DNA of 64,000 bases from Brachyhypopomus gauderio. Lineage: Eukaryota; Chordata; Actinopteri; Gymnotiformes; Hypopomidae. This document shows, piece after piece, positions 12,639 through 35,060 of the stretch. How positions within the stretch are numbered: position 1 is the first letter of the stretch; each line of letters begins with the position of its first letter. The stretch is from assembly GCF_052324685.1 (NCBI RefSeq), contig NC_135218.1, positions 13,176,858 through 13,240,857 on the forward strand, read 5' to 3'. Under the pieces are notes generated by a model. It did not search any database, had not been told where the DNA came from, and saw only the letters and a program-made list of their open reading frames with translations. The position numbers were made by a program, and so were the translations under genes.

Positions 12639-14006
12639 ATGTGGGGCTCCAGACTCAAGTGGCTTCTTCTGGTCCACTTCCTGCTCTCTGACCAAGTTTA
12701 TACCCAAACTCCACCCTCTCCTATCCTCGTGAACAGCATTGAGCCAATCACGTCTGTTGTCAGTGAGTCTCCTATCCTCGTGAACAGCATTGAGCCAATC
12801 ACGTCTGTTGTCAGTGAGTCTCCTATCCTCGTGAACAGCCTTGAGCCAATCACGTCTGTTGTCAGTGAGTCTCCACTCCCATCGATTTTGCCACTGATGA
12901 CGATAAACCAAGAGACACAGCAGGAATCAGGGGAGTTCAAACATAAATATACTGGAGTTTGGGAGGAAGAACCCAATACTGACTCTGCACAGCTCCTTAT
13001 CTCAGCTCTTATGGCCTCTCTACGTGGTCAGGTACACCTCCATGGTAATTTGAGCTGTGCCGAGCTGCTTGCAGGACCCTGGAGTGGAGAAGGCTTTTCT
13101 CAGGTGCTGCTGGGTCTGGTGATGGTGCCTGTGCTGGTGTCTGGAGGATGTGCACCTGAAGCTCAGTTAGTGGTTCTGAAGCTCTATGCACTACTAGGGG
13201 AAGGTGACACTCAAGAGCTTCTGGAGGATGTAGTTGCGCTGATGAGGCGTGGCAAAGTGATGTCACTCCACACTTCCTCCGCTCCTCCCACACTGAGAGC
13301 ACAATCACAACGCCGCCTGCAGGCAGCCATGTTTAACATACAGCAGCTGGCAGAGGCAGGTCGGAAGGTGGGTGTCCTGTTGGGCTCTGGGCAGGAGAGA
13401 TATTGCCAAGGCTGGCTGAGGGTGAAGGGGACTCATTTGCTGGGACTGATGGCCAATTGTAGTGAACAGCAGTACCGAAAAGAAGCCAAGAAGGTTTGCA
13501 AAAGTCTCGGGCCCAACTGTGCAGGTGTGTCTCATGAAGGTAACTTTTACTACGTCATCCTCAGAACTGGAAGCCGGATAGTCCCATTGGCTTCTCCCGG
13601 CCAATCAGAGAGCTGGATTCAGAGTTGTGGGATGGGACCTGTGCGATGGCGTAGAAATGCAACGCCTCAGCATGACTGTAAGGATAAAAAGGAGAAACGT
13701 GTGCATAATGTAGTGGAGTGGATTCCTGCAGTCTCCACACTCTATAACCTGGGCACAGCTGTTTACTATGCATCTGTTAACTGCTCAAACACAGCAAAAG
13801 AGAGAGCCATCCTCAGTGCTGTGGATCTGGGCACTGATGCGCTCATGGCAGTAACTGGAGGCACGGCTGGTGTAGCTGGATACGCACTTGGGGCAGGGCT
13901 TAAAACTGGTGTGAAAGCCGGAATAAAATACTTGCTGAACAGCATGAACCAGGAACATGACCTGCTAATGAACCAGGACAGCTGGGAGAGTGAAACAAGC
14001 AAGTGA
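12639..14006 (+). CDS. apof: Apolipoprotein F-like secreted protein
   Basis: Apolipoprotein F is a secreted plasma protein on lipoproteins that in mammals inhibits cholesteryl ester transfer protein. The coding region is one exon of 455 codons. A polypyrimidine stretch ending ttgcag at about 12591 marks a splice acceptor, and the first good Met after it (12639) opens a signal peptide, MWGSRLKWLLLVHFLLSDQV; the frame extends further upstream but that part would be intron. Residues about 27-77 are three copies of a 17-residue repeat beginning SPILVNS. The core, from about residue 140, has helices rich in Leu/Val with CAPEAQLVVLKLYALLGEG, the pattern expected of ApoF; then a Cys-rich part and a Gly/Ala-rich hydrophobic C-terminus. 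Several N-glycosylation sequons occur (NLS, NCS, NAT). It lies beside stat2, as APOF does in human. Family assignment rests on pattern and synteny. Confidence 0.75.
   Translation: MWGSRLKWLLLVHFLLSDQVYTQTPPSPILVNSIEPITSVVSESPILVNSIEPITSVVSESPILVNSLEPITSVVSESPLPSILPLMTINQETQQESGEFKHKYTGVWEEEPNTDSAQLLISALMASLRGQVHLHGNLSCAELLAGPWSGEGFSQVLLGLVMVPVLVSGGCAPEAQLVVLKLYALLGEGDTQELLEDVVALMRRGKVMSLHTSSAPPTLRAQSQRRLQAAMFNIQQLAEAGRKVGVLLGSGQERYCQGWLRVKGTHLLGLMANCSEQQYRKEAKKVCKSLGPNCAGVSHEGNFYYVILRTGSRIVPLASPGQSESWIQSCGMGPVRWRRNATPQHDCKDKKEKRVHNVVEWIPAVSTLYNLGTAVYYASVNCSNTAKERAILSAVDLGTDALMAVTGGTAGVAGYALGAGLKTGVKAGIKYLLNSMNQEHDLLMNQDSWESETSK
12717..12869 (+). repeat. In-frame 51-bp repeat, three copies, inside apof
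   Basis: Three head-to-tail copies (12717-12767, 12768-12818, 12819-12869) encode SPILVNS[I/L]EPITSVVSE. Copies one and two appear identical and the third has one change (Ile to Leu), pointing to recent duplication. A fourth partial copy begins at 12870 (SPL). Confidence 0.95.
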
Positions 14007-15420
14007 AAATATATATTAATGAGGAGCTGAAGATAAGAGCTCATTGTGTAGTAGCAGGAAGTAGATAAAGGATCTCAAGTGTTGTATTACCTTCTAATAT
14101 CTACTGTTGTGTAAGAAAGAAGTTTGCATTACTCACATGGTTGGTCACATGTTCCACACTAGCAACTGGGCAACAAGACACAACCTGATATCCTGATTTG
14201 ATATTTAAGCTGCAACGCAGTTCTTTAGTTCACTGAAAATGATTGCAACTCTGGCCAATTTCAGAAAATCTGTAAAACGTCATTCAGTTGGGAAGAGAGA
14301 GTAACGAGAAATGAAAATAAGGAGAAAACTGATTGAAAGCCATATTTTAACATCAGTCATAACCAGGAAGAAACATCACAACAAGAAAAAATATCATGTG
14401 ACTAATGATTTATAGAAACAAGAACTAAAAAAATCTGTGTTGCCACAACAATTATATTGTATATGTTGTATATTATGCTGTTGGTCATGATGGCAGTTTC
14501 TCATTTTCTGCTACAGGAGAATGTTTTTCTCCCTTTTTTCAGTTGTAGAACCAACTACTATGTTTGTGGTACTCTTAATAGCACTAGCGTTGCTACAAAG
14601 CATATGTATAAAAAAATAATATGCATATATTTCCCACATATTTACATCTATTTATTTTTGTTGTCTATGAAAACAAGCAACAATAAGTATAATTTAATAA
14701 GAATCTACATTAAGTGCAATATCAGATCTGCACAGTATGCATAAATTCTTACTTGCTGTTTTCCATATCAGTAATGCATATGTGGCATAAATGTTGTAAA
14801 GGCAATATGTATCCATGCTGCATGTAGGCTAATAAATCTTTGAAGTAATCTTGCATCTTGCATTGCTTTCCTTTTGATCCTTTTTTGGAAATTCTCATAA
14901 CTTAACATAAATATCAAGGCCATTTCCATATACTGAGAGTAGTTTATAAGACTGCTTGCAAACTAGTTATAGTTAATCACTCATCAACACTCTTGAAAGC
15001 ACTAGCTACATTCCAATTATTAACAGTATGTTTTTACCACCTGAGAACATACAGAGGCACAAATCTATGGAAGTTATTCTGTCTCTATATTAAAATGAAA
15101 ATGTAATACGCATTTGCATTTACATGTTCCCCTTATACAAACTTAAAATTCAAATTCAAATGCAATAGTTCCATTTATATTTACAATGTGATAGACGTCT
15201 ATTCATACTTCATTATAGTATAATAGCAATCAGGAGAGGCGCTATTTCTCCATTAACATTTGAATATTGACATGTTTTTAGTGTGGTGGTGAGGTTGATA
15301 ATTACATTTCAAACGCGTTATCACGGAATGCAAAGCATATTAAGCGAATTGCATTTTAATTACAATTTTGATACAACCTTTGCATGATCAAATGAACTTG
15401 ATCATTCAAATCGGTAAATG
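14007..15420. other. apof 3' flank and AT-rich intergenic DNA
   Basis: Probably holds the apof 3'UTR; AATAAA occurs near 14831. No gene recognised. Confidence 0.4.
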
Positions 15421-15425
15421 AAATG

Positions 15426-15774
15426 TGTCACGTAACAGCTCCGGACCCTTCCCTGTGGGCGTGTGTCTACGCCGTCTGTGTCTTGCCGTCTGTGTCTGTG
15501 GATCCTCGTGGGTGTGGTTGTGTCTGTGTGTGTTCATTCGTCCCACCTGTGGCCCGTCTCGTAATCACTCGGGGCTCATGTAGTCTGTCTATTTAATGTG
15601 CGTTCGCGCAGTGTCGTGTGCTTGTCGTTGTCTTTAATCTGCACGTTACGTGTGTGTGTTCGTTGTCAATGTTTTCCGTGCGCTTATTGCGCAACACGTG
15701 CCGAATAAAGCAGTGCCGTTAGCTGCAAGGCAAGGATCCGTGTCTCGTCCTTCATACTGCACCCCAGCATCACA
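15426..15774 (+). mobile_element. Solo LTR of a retrotransposon with 5-bp target duplication
   Basis: A 349-bp unit begins TGTCACG and ends CATCACA, the TG...CA form of an LTR, and is flanked on both sides by AAATG (15421-15425 and 15775-15779). It has an internal polyadenylation signal AATAAA at about 15703 and a higher GC and CpG content than its surroundings. No internal gag/pol sequence or second LTR is present, so it is a solo LTR left by recombination. The orientation follows the AATAAA. Confidence 0.85.
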
Positions 15775-15833
15775 AAATGTACATTTTCATTTTAATACTG
15801 AGACATAAGTATTGTCCTGTCCTGACATAAGAT

Positions 15834-16505
15834 TCATCATCATCATCATCATCATCATCTTTATTTATAGAGCACTTTCAAACAACAACAGTCGACACAA
15901 AGTGCTATACATTAAAAAGAAATAAATTTAAAAGGCTAAACCAGCAAATTGATAAATTAATAATACAACTGACAAACCGAACGTTATCAAATTAACCACT
16001 AAGTCTCGCTAGGGTTGAAGGCCAAGGAGAACAGGTGGGTTTTAAGCCGGACTTTAAAAACTGAAAGAGAAGGGGCCTCTCTAACCTGTAAAGGCAAGTT
16101 GTTCCATAGTCTGGGTGCGGCTACAGAAAAGGCCCTGTCCCCTCGGAGCTTCCTTTTCGATCTCGGAACTCTTAGTAGCAGCTGGTCCGCTGATCTGAGA
16201 GACCGGTGAGGTGTGTAAGGATGGAGAAGCTCGGATATATAAGTTGGTGCAAGATTGTGTAGAGTTTTAAAAACAAACAAGAGAATTTTAAAATGGACTC
16301 TAAAATAAACGGGAAGCCAGTGGAGTGACGCCAGGACCGGTGTGATGTGTTCTCGCTTTTTGGTTCCTGTCAAAAAGCGGGCAGCAGCATTTTGGACTAA
16401 TTGCAGACGCGAGAGAAGTGCTTTGTTGACACCCAAGTACAGTGAGTTGCAATAGTCCAGACGGGATGTGATAAAAGCGTGGATCACTGTTTCCAGCAGG
16501 TGCCA
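15834..16505 (-). mobile_element. 3' end of an L2-clade LINE
   Basis: Read on the minus strand, about 160 codons match the C-terminal part after the reverse transcriptase in fish L2-type elements: SRLDYCNSL, LVQNAAARFLTG, ASLHWLPV, GDRAFSVAAPRLWN, with a stop at 15999. It is followed by a short 3'UTR with AATAAA and ends in an (ATG)n tail at 15834-15859, as L2 elements do. The frame is intact over this stretch, so the copy is fairly young, but 5' truncation at about 16505 makes it dead. Confidence 0.9.
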
Positions 16506-16953
16506 CTCCACCATTCCACCAATGGCTGGAAAAGATAAAAGCGCTGGTAATGCATGCTGACTGTGCAAAGGCAATCCAGCACCGAGTAGGAGTATGCAAG
16601 ATGCTGGCATGGAAAGCAAGCACTGAGAACACAACCAAGTGGTAGGAATCATTTACAGGAACATATATAAGCATATGATCTGCACACTCCAGAATACAAA
16701 GAGGAGGAATAGAGGGCGGTGGAGAACAAGTCTAAGATCATGTTGGACCTCCAGATCAAGGCAGATAAACAAGTAGTGATGAACCAGTGTGTGAATGTTG
16801 AGTATTATACACTTTAAATAAAGGTTAGAGACTTGGGAATGTCAAGGGGTTAATCGACAAACCATAGCCAGCATAAGGGAGCTCAGCAGAATACCAGGAA
16901 CCACTTGTGAGATTAGCCACCTGTGAGATGCAACACTTTGGCCACAGGCAGGC

Positions 16954-17042
<89 letters not shown>

Positions 17043-18480
17043 TTTGGAATAAAATTAATTGGGAACAACTGGTAGCAGAAGCACAGGAGGTTTTCTTCTA
17101 AGGAGATAGGTCCTTTGAAGACAGGATCTCATGCAGGGTCAAGAAAGGGTCATGGAAAATAATTGGCACCATAGTTATGATATGAGGACTTTGGAAGATT
17201 GGCCCACTAAGTTCTGTAGTGTGCAAAACAGATTCATGATTGGTGCAAAAAAAAAAAGATACACAACAGTAAGGGGCACATGACTTGGGTGGAGTGACCA
17301 AGGTGTAAGTGTCTGTTTTAACTGTAAATTCTCAGATCTCATTCCCTCTTCAAGGAGCACACTGCGTTGTGTTGCGAGATCCGAAGAGCTTCGCAAGCGA
17401 ATAAAACCTGTTTAAATAGTTTCAACAACTCCAATTGTTTAATTGTCACCAACAATTGTTTACTCTCTACACATCAAACAAACATGCAAAGTGATTGTCA
17501 CTTCAACACCAGTCAGACGTGTGGTGGATGGAAAAGATGGTGGAAAAGATGCAGAAAACAGCAATGGTAATTCATGTGACAGTTCCAAGCGATGGAGACA
17601 TCAAAAGAAATAAATATGAGAAGAAAAAGAAATACCAAGGACTGAACAAAGAAATGGAGAGAATATAGAAGGACAACACCAAGGTTGTTCCAGTCCTGTG
17701 AGCCCTAAGCTGGAGATGTCAGCCCTGAAAAAAGGGCACTGCATGCACAAACTCCAAGGCCTATATGTGAGGGGCAAGGTGTGAGAGGAAAAAAAAGCTT
17801 TGACCAAAATTGAAATCCAATATTTAAGTTCATATGTAACGTTTACATTTATATTCAACATTCTTATATAACTATTTCTCAATTATTATTGTTTTTATTG
17901 TATAAAAGTCAACAGTCAATAACACTGTATAAATATTTAAATGTAAGATATTGAGCTAAATGTTTAATCGGTGTCAGATAAAGCTTTTTTTTTACATTTG
18001 TCACCCCATAACCTTTAAAAGTTTATTTTCCATACAATCTGTTTTAAAAACCGCGCCACTGCAGCAAAAAAACATTAACTTTCCTTTCGTCATTTCTTGG
18101 AAGCGGCCGATCTGGACCCATAAGTTTCGTTCTTGCGCTTCCTCCTTCTCGCCCCTTCGATATTTGATTGACCGTGGTTTCAGCCAATTGTTGTGGTCAT
18201 GCGCTCCACAGCTTTACTACGACATTAATTTTCGGCAGTGTGGCACAGTTAGAAATGGCATAAAATATACAGAAACATGATAAATCTATTGTTGTTTTGT
18301 CAGTACTTGTACTTTACATATGAAATACGTATCAAACACTCACAACATGCTTTTGTATACATGAATTCATATGAGGCGGGAACATAGAGATGAAACACCA
18401 ATGAGCGGAAGTTAAAAACACACGTGAACGCAGGTTAACCAATCAACGCCTTGGTACGAGAACAGCGAGAGCTGTTAGTT
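16506..18480. other. Intergenic DNA before stat2, with a long CA tract
   Basis: Holds a (CA)n tract at 16955-17041. No coding sequence recognised. About 18040-18480 should include the stat2 promoter; I looked for a GAAANNGAAA interferon-response element and found only an imperfect GAAAGGAAA (minus strand, near 18090), which lacks the spacing. Confidence 0.4.
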
Positions 18481-18489
18481 GTGTGCAAA

Positions 18490-18680
18490 ACACAACGCGG
18501 ATGGATGCATTGTTGCTATTTAATTAATCCTACAACAAATCTGATATGATTAAGAATCAACCTTGATTTTTGGAGATTTTGAAAGTTCATACTGGACACA
18601 ACTGGAATATAGTTAGTGCTTTCAAGAGCGTTGATCAGCGATTAACCGGTTTGCAAGCGGGTCTTATAAACTACTCTTAG
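18490..18680 (+). other. Probable 5' non-coding exon of stat2
   Basis: The sequence ends ctcttag followed by gtaaggg at 18681, a good splice donor. The next acceptor (gagtgcag, ending 18809) lies one base before the stat2 ATG. The 5' limit is not visible, so the start coordinate is only approximate. Confidence 0.45.
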
Positions 18681-18810
18681 GTAAGGGAAGAGTTCCTGGA
18701 AGCACATTACCATAGACCCAGCGTTAGCTCTAATGGAGGCCAGGGTTTAGATTGTGTCATTAACGACAGTGTCTGTTTTTGTTGTGTACGCCTGTGGTTG
18801 CGAGTGCAGG

Positions 18811-30078
<11,268 letters not shown>

Positions 30079-33000
30079 GCTTTGGTTTTCTAAACTCTGT
30101 CACTAATATTAGCAGCTTGCACTTGCGCTACACAAATGTTGCGTCTCTGTATTACAGTATATCTGAATATTTAAATCAAATTGAGTGATGGGTAATAGTC
30201 AAGATTGCCAACAGATATTCATACATATGCAGATATGTAGAGTGGGTCCATCGGGCAGGAATTTGGTTTTAGTCATCACTGTATCACTTAGATATATAGG
30301 TGATTCTAATTAGATGTGATTTTATTTATTTAATTTCAAACGATAGACTTTAAAGGAATTTTAAACATTTAACATGTTGGTCAACATGAATCATAAAATA
30401 TTTGTTTAATCATGTTTGATACTATTACTGATTCTGTTTGACACATTAGGCAAATCAAACAAAAGCTTATAGATAAAACAGTAAGGGGCATGATGCATCA
30501 TTTGCCTGCGTTAGTGACCTGAGGTGTCCAGATTGACCCTCCATACGTAACCTTAGGACGTACTGGGAGACGTGCTGGTTGTACTTGTCTCTGTCCCATT
30601 TGTCTGCCACTTATGAAAATGCTGTTTCAGCCTGCAACACTGACTCGTATCTCATCCTGTTGTCACCTACTTACTGCGTTCTGCTTTTCCTGGGGCATGA
30701 TTGTAGTCTTATTTACCACTATGGCCACAGGCCGCTAGTTCAGACCCAGAGCTTCTTAACCTCATACATATATGGCCACACCTAGGACCGTTCTCATTAC
30801 ACCTCTCTAGACCCTTGTAGGCCAGAGTTATTCAACAAGAATAAGTTTGTTCGTTGTTGTTTTTTTTTTTTTTAATTGACTCTGCTTAGAATGTTGCTTA
30901 ACATAGCGCTTTGTGATCAAACCCCATTGGATGATCTGACTTAGCTATTTATTAGAGTAATAAACAGTGGGGGTTCCGTTATGACGGGCAGTTGAACTGA
31001 GTGAAGAAACCTGTACACGGATTCCAAAGCATCTAGACATCAAAGCCATTAAGTTAAGTTTGCCATATGTGGCGCTGAACACCACCTTTTTGTGAAACAT
31101 CTGTTGGGAAAATACTACAGATTCACTCATCATCAGATTTGTTCATGTTATATTTTCATATAATAATTTTTTTCCTACCCAACCAGTTTTAAATTGAAGT
31201 ACATGGAGATGTTATTCTCCAACTAGGGGAATGTTCAACTTATCTATAGTTGTTTTCCATCTAGTGCATTTAAACTGTATCAGTGAAGTTGATGTGTGGG
31301 AGATTATCAGAGGTTTAAATTTTTTATATCTCGTCATTCATTCATGAGTATCAAAGTAACCCTATTATTTTGTTGGTAATGTCTAAGTCATTGGCAAAAT
31401 GGAACTGTTTAAGAAAATGGAAGTGTATAAATGCACTTGTGACTGCATTTTGTGTTTCCTTAAAGGGATCTTCCTTTAAAAATTGTTTGTAAATAATAAA
31501 CAATTAACCTCATCCTCAAAAGGTTTTGAAAATATTTTTTGTGCTCTGTTCTGATATTATGTCCTATTAAAATTGCAAAATGAATACATTACTATAATTG
31601 TATATGCACTGGCATGTAGCTAATAAATTGAAGCATACTTTCTCCCCCTAAAGGACCGTTTTGCTTTAGAAATATAGACTGCAAGTATGTGGTGCAGTCT
31701 AGGTTTCAGGTGTAACGAAGAAAATCAAGCATGATTTAAAATGGTATAGAATGAAATAAGGGAATTTAATTATAAGTAACACATAGATGACATAACCTTC
31801 AGGAACCGACAAGGCACAAACAATAAACAAAGCAGTCTCATAATGCACAGGGTAATGGACTACTTTAGGCACCAAAAAAGTATAAAACGAATTTCACAAA
31901 GGTTCCCTAATCTCCCCAACTGATAAACGGATCAAACATGAACATAAATTATGTTGGTTCCTTACCAATGTTGGTTCCTTACCCATGGGTCTAAACAGAA
32001 CAGAGATCAGAAGTCGAAATATCTAACGTCGAAAACAAAACAAAAAGAGAAAGTCTGAGAAAGTTGTAGGGATGCATCCATGACCAGGTGTCATAGCCTG
32101 TACTGAAGTTTACACAAATACACAAAACACGGCAGCTAGCAAACACCAGACCTTTCAGGGTCATAACAGTGGAAAGATCACATGATTGTGGAGCGGTGAG
32201 TAGGTCAAATTATTTATTTATTTTATATTTATCTACATTAATGATATTTTGAAAACTGCAAAAAACAACTATTAATTCCTGTTAATCAAATCAAATGAAT
32301 CCAGTACCCAGGCCTGCTGGGTGGTGTGTTTTTGTTCTCGGTTAAGATGCTTCTATGAGTGGAGAATCTGATTCGGGGTCAAGACTTTGACCCAGAATGA
32401 ATGTTTGAAATTACAACAAGGCGAACACTTGCGTCTTTTCTGACGTGTCTTTTGCCCCTGGGCAGTAGTTGTTCCTGTGTGACAGTGTGGAAAGTCCTGA
32501 CAGATTGCAGCGCTGCCTGTGCATGTTTCTGCTTGTGAAATAATGGAGTAACCTACAGGATGAGCTGAGTGTGTGTCCATTTGTGTGAGGTGCACACACA
32601 CACGTATATTAGCAAGTTTTGTTTAGAGAACTGCTGAAAACACTAATAATATGCTCTAGGATACTAAAAATAACATAACAAATACAGTTGTAATCAAAAC
32701 ATCATTATGAAATATTATGAAAAAATATCTTGAAAAGCTTACTATAAAAAATAAAGCATTTTCTGTGTTTACATACATAAAACATCACACCAAAGTTCAA
32801 CATGCAAAGTATTTGTATTTGAATTATTTGTATATTTGTTTACATTTTCCAGTTCCCTCTCTCTGTTAAACCATTTTTTGTATATATACAGCTGGAAAGA
32901 TGTGTAGTGAAAATATATACGTAGGTACAGCAAATTGTGAGGTTTGTGTGTGTGTGCATGTGCGCAAGATAGAGAGTGAGAGAGATGACCTAAACCACAG

Positions 33001-33134
33001 TAGAAAGCTCTGTTTCATCTGTGTGAAACTTCTAGAATGAAGTTTAGGTTCACTTTCCTTAGTATGAACATTCTGCTGGGATCCAGGCTCTGTGTTCAAC
33101 CAGCATTAGTTTGATGTCCTTCACTGGTTGTTCT
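30079..33134. other. stat2 3'UTR, then intergenic DNA to the gpr84 3' end
   Basis: The stat2 3'UTR probably runs to one of two AATAAA signals at about 31495 and 31621. For gpr84 on the minus strand, AATAAA motifs read at about 32208-32224. No coding exon recognised between the two convergent genes. Confidence 0.45.
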
Positions 33135-34346
33135 TCACTGTCTTCTCCATAATCGTGTTACTGGACGTGTAGCTTTTGACAGCAGGTCCTGGTAGGCCTG
33201 GTTAAACTGGCGGTTCATTGCTGCATACAGCAGTGGGTTGATACAGCTGTTAAGCCAGGTCAGATTAGCACAGAACATGTGGAGAACCTGAGGAGCACGG
33301 TTGTTCTTGTCTGCAATGTTTACGAGCAGGAAAGGCGCAAAGCAGCCTACAAAACACAGGAAGACGGTGAAACACATCCTGGTTACACGTTTAAACTCGC
33401 TGTCCTCTCCAGCGGTGGAGGATGTTGCTGTAGCTTGGGTTAAGGTTGGAGCAGGGGCTTGTGGTGGTTTTTTTGCCCCATTTGAAGCCTCCTTAACTGG
33501 GCATGTGGTCTGCTGAATCCTAGAGGGTGCAGCAGGTGCTGTTTCAGGGTGTGTTTCTGCTGTTTGGTCACTGATCTCAGAGCTTTGAGTTGCTGTAGTC
33601 CCGATGCCGATCCCACTGTCGTCGCCGTCCGTCCCTTCGGCCTCGGCCTGCTTTCGCCTCGACGAGCGCCGGCTGGGCCTGTACTTGATCAGTGCCTTAG
33701 CTGCTACCCGCACCTTGCGGTAGATGAGAAAGTAGAAGAGTCCCACAAAGCCCAGGCCGAGGAAGAAGTAAAAGAAGAGCAGCACCGTAGTGTAAGGGCG
33801 ACCCTTGGTGCGATGGAAGCTGCAGGTGCAGACCTGAGGGGCAAACACGTAAACAGGCCAAAGAGGGCCGAAGCTGGCCAGACCCAGGGCCCAGGAGCTG
33901 ACCACCAGCACACCTACGCCGTGGGGAGACAGCAGGAGGCGTGCCGCCCGCGTAGTGCGATGAGCCACCACCAGGTAGCGGCTCGCCGCAATGAGACACA
34001 ACGTGATGATGGACACGCTGTTGGACAAGAAGAGGAGGAGCCCAAACATTTGACACCAGGTAGCCCCACCCCGCCATCGCAGGTGGAGGTAGGAGTCCAC
34101 GCTGACTGGCTGTAGAACAGCGCAGTACAGGATGTCGGCTACAGCCAGGTTCACGATGAGGACGTTGAAGCGCGTACGAAGACGCGTGTCGGTGGCAAAG
34201 GCTAACACGGTCAGGACATTGCCAACTGTTCCGACCACAGTCACCACGCAGCCCCAGAGCACGCCGAAGTAGCGGTAGCCTTCTACCGAAGGAGAGGCGC
34301 AGGAAAACGTGCTGTTGACATGGAGGGACGTGTCATTCAGCAACAT
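33135..34346 (-). CDS. gpr84: G protein-coupled receptor 84 (medium-chain fatty acid receptor)
   Basis: Class A receptor of macrophages and neutrophils that answers medium-chain fatty acids, through Gi in mammals. The coding region is one exon of 403 codons (human 396). I take Met at 34346, because ttcttccag directly before it is a splice acceptor; the frame could open 7 codons earlier but that would be intron. Seen: N-terminal sequons NDT and NST; TM1 with GNVLTVLAFA; TM2 NLAVADILYC, closely matching human NLTLADLLYC; SRY in place of DRY at the end of TM3; second extracellular loop VCTCSFHRTKGRPYTT; a long charged third intracellular loop; TM6 RMCFTVFLCFVGCFAPFLLV; TM7 NPLLYAAMNRQF. A likely 5' non-coding exon ends at a donor (aag|gtaaga) at about 35415. 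It is convergent with stat2. Confidence 0.95.
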   Translation of the reverse strand: MLLNDTSLHVNSTFSCASPSVEGYRYFGVLWGCVVTVVGTVGNVLTVLAFATDTRLRTRFNVLIVNLAVADILYCAVLQPVSVDSYLHLRWRGGATWCQMFGLLLFLSNSVSIITLCLIAASRYLVVAHRTTRAARLLLSPHGVGVLVVSSWALGLASFGPLWPVYVFAPQVCTCSFHRTKGRPYTTVLLFFYFFLGLGFVGLFYFLIYRKVRVAAKALIKYRPSRRSSRRKQAEAEGTDGDDSGIGIGTTATQSSEISDQTAETHPETAPAAPSRIQQTTCPVKEASNGAKKPPQAPAPTLTQATATSSTAGEDSEFKRVTRMCFTVFLCFVGCFAPFLLVNIADKNNRAPQVLHMFCANLTWLNSCINPLLYAAMNRQFNQAYQDLLSKATRPVTRLWRRQ

Positions 34347-34689
34347 CCTGGAAGAATACAAGAACATTTTATGATGGCCCTCAAGTTATGAAGAAATTAA
34401 ATGCACATTTGTCATTTTCATATTTTCATATAAAATGAAGAACAAATTAGTAAGTGTTTACTAGGCATTAAAATGTATGATGGATCAGTTTTCAAGCTAA
34501 TTCTCAGGCTAATTTGAAATGATTGAGTAACTCCATTGTAAATATTTCATAGATAGAGGTTTGGTATGGAGTAATAAGTAGAAATTTATGGTGGATTTAT
34601 GGAAAAGTTATGATGTGTGCAGTCTCTGCCAATATCAAACATTACATTTTATTAGGAGTCAGTTTAATACTTGTTACAATGGAGACACT

Positions 34690-35060
34690 CTATATGTACA
34701 GTACATGCCAAAAGTTTGGAAACACCTTCTCATTCAATGTGTTATCTTTATTTTCATGACTATTTACATTGTAGATTCACTGAAGGCATCAAAACTATGC
34801 ATGAACACATGTGGATTTATGTACTTAACAAAAAAGGTGAAATAACTGAAAACATGTTTTATATTCTAGTTTCTTCAAAATGGCCACCCTTTGCTCTGAT
34901 TACTGCATTGCACACTCTTGGCATTCTCTCAATGAGCTTAAAGAGGTAGTCACCTGAAATGGTTTTCAGGTGTGCCTTATCAGGGTTAATTGGTGGACGC
35001 TCAATGAGAGACTGCCAAGAGTGTGCAAAACAGTAATCAGAGCAAAGGGTGGCTAATTTG
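34690..35060. mobile_element. Tc1-like transposon remnant
   Basis: Begins gccaaaagtttggaaacacc, related to the repeat at 9056. Near its right end, on the plus strand, a frame reads RVCKTVIRAKGG, resembling the C-terminus of Tc1-type transposases. The rest of the transposase is absent. Confidence 0.5.

Noticed and set aside
18040-18480. Interferon-response element upstream of stat2
   Set aside because: Only an imperfect GAAAGGAAA was found; the two GAAA halves do not have the required spacing.
33549-34115. 188-codon plus-strand frame
   Set aside because: Antisense shadow of gpr84, which shows all receptor motifs on the other strand.
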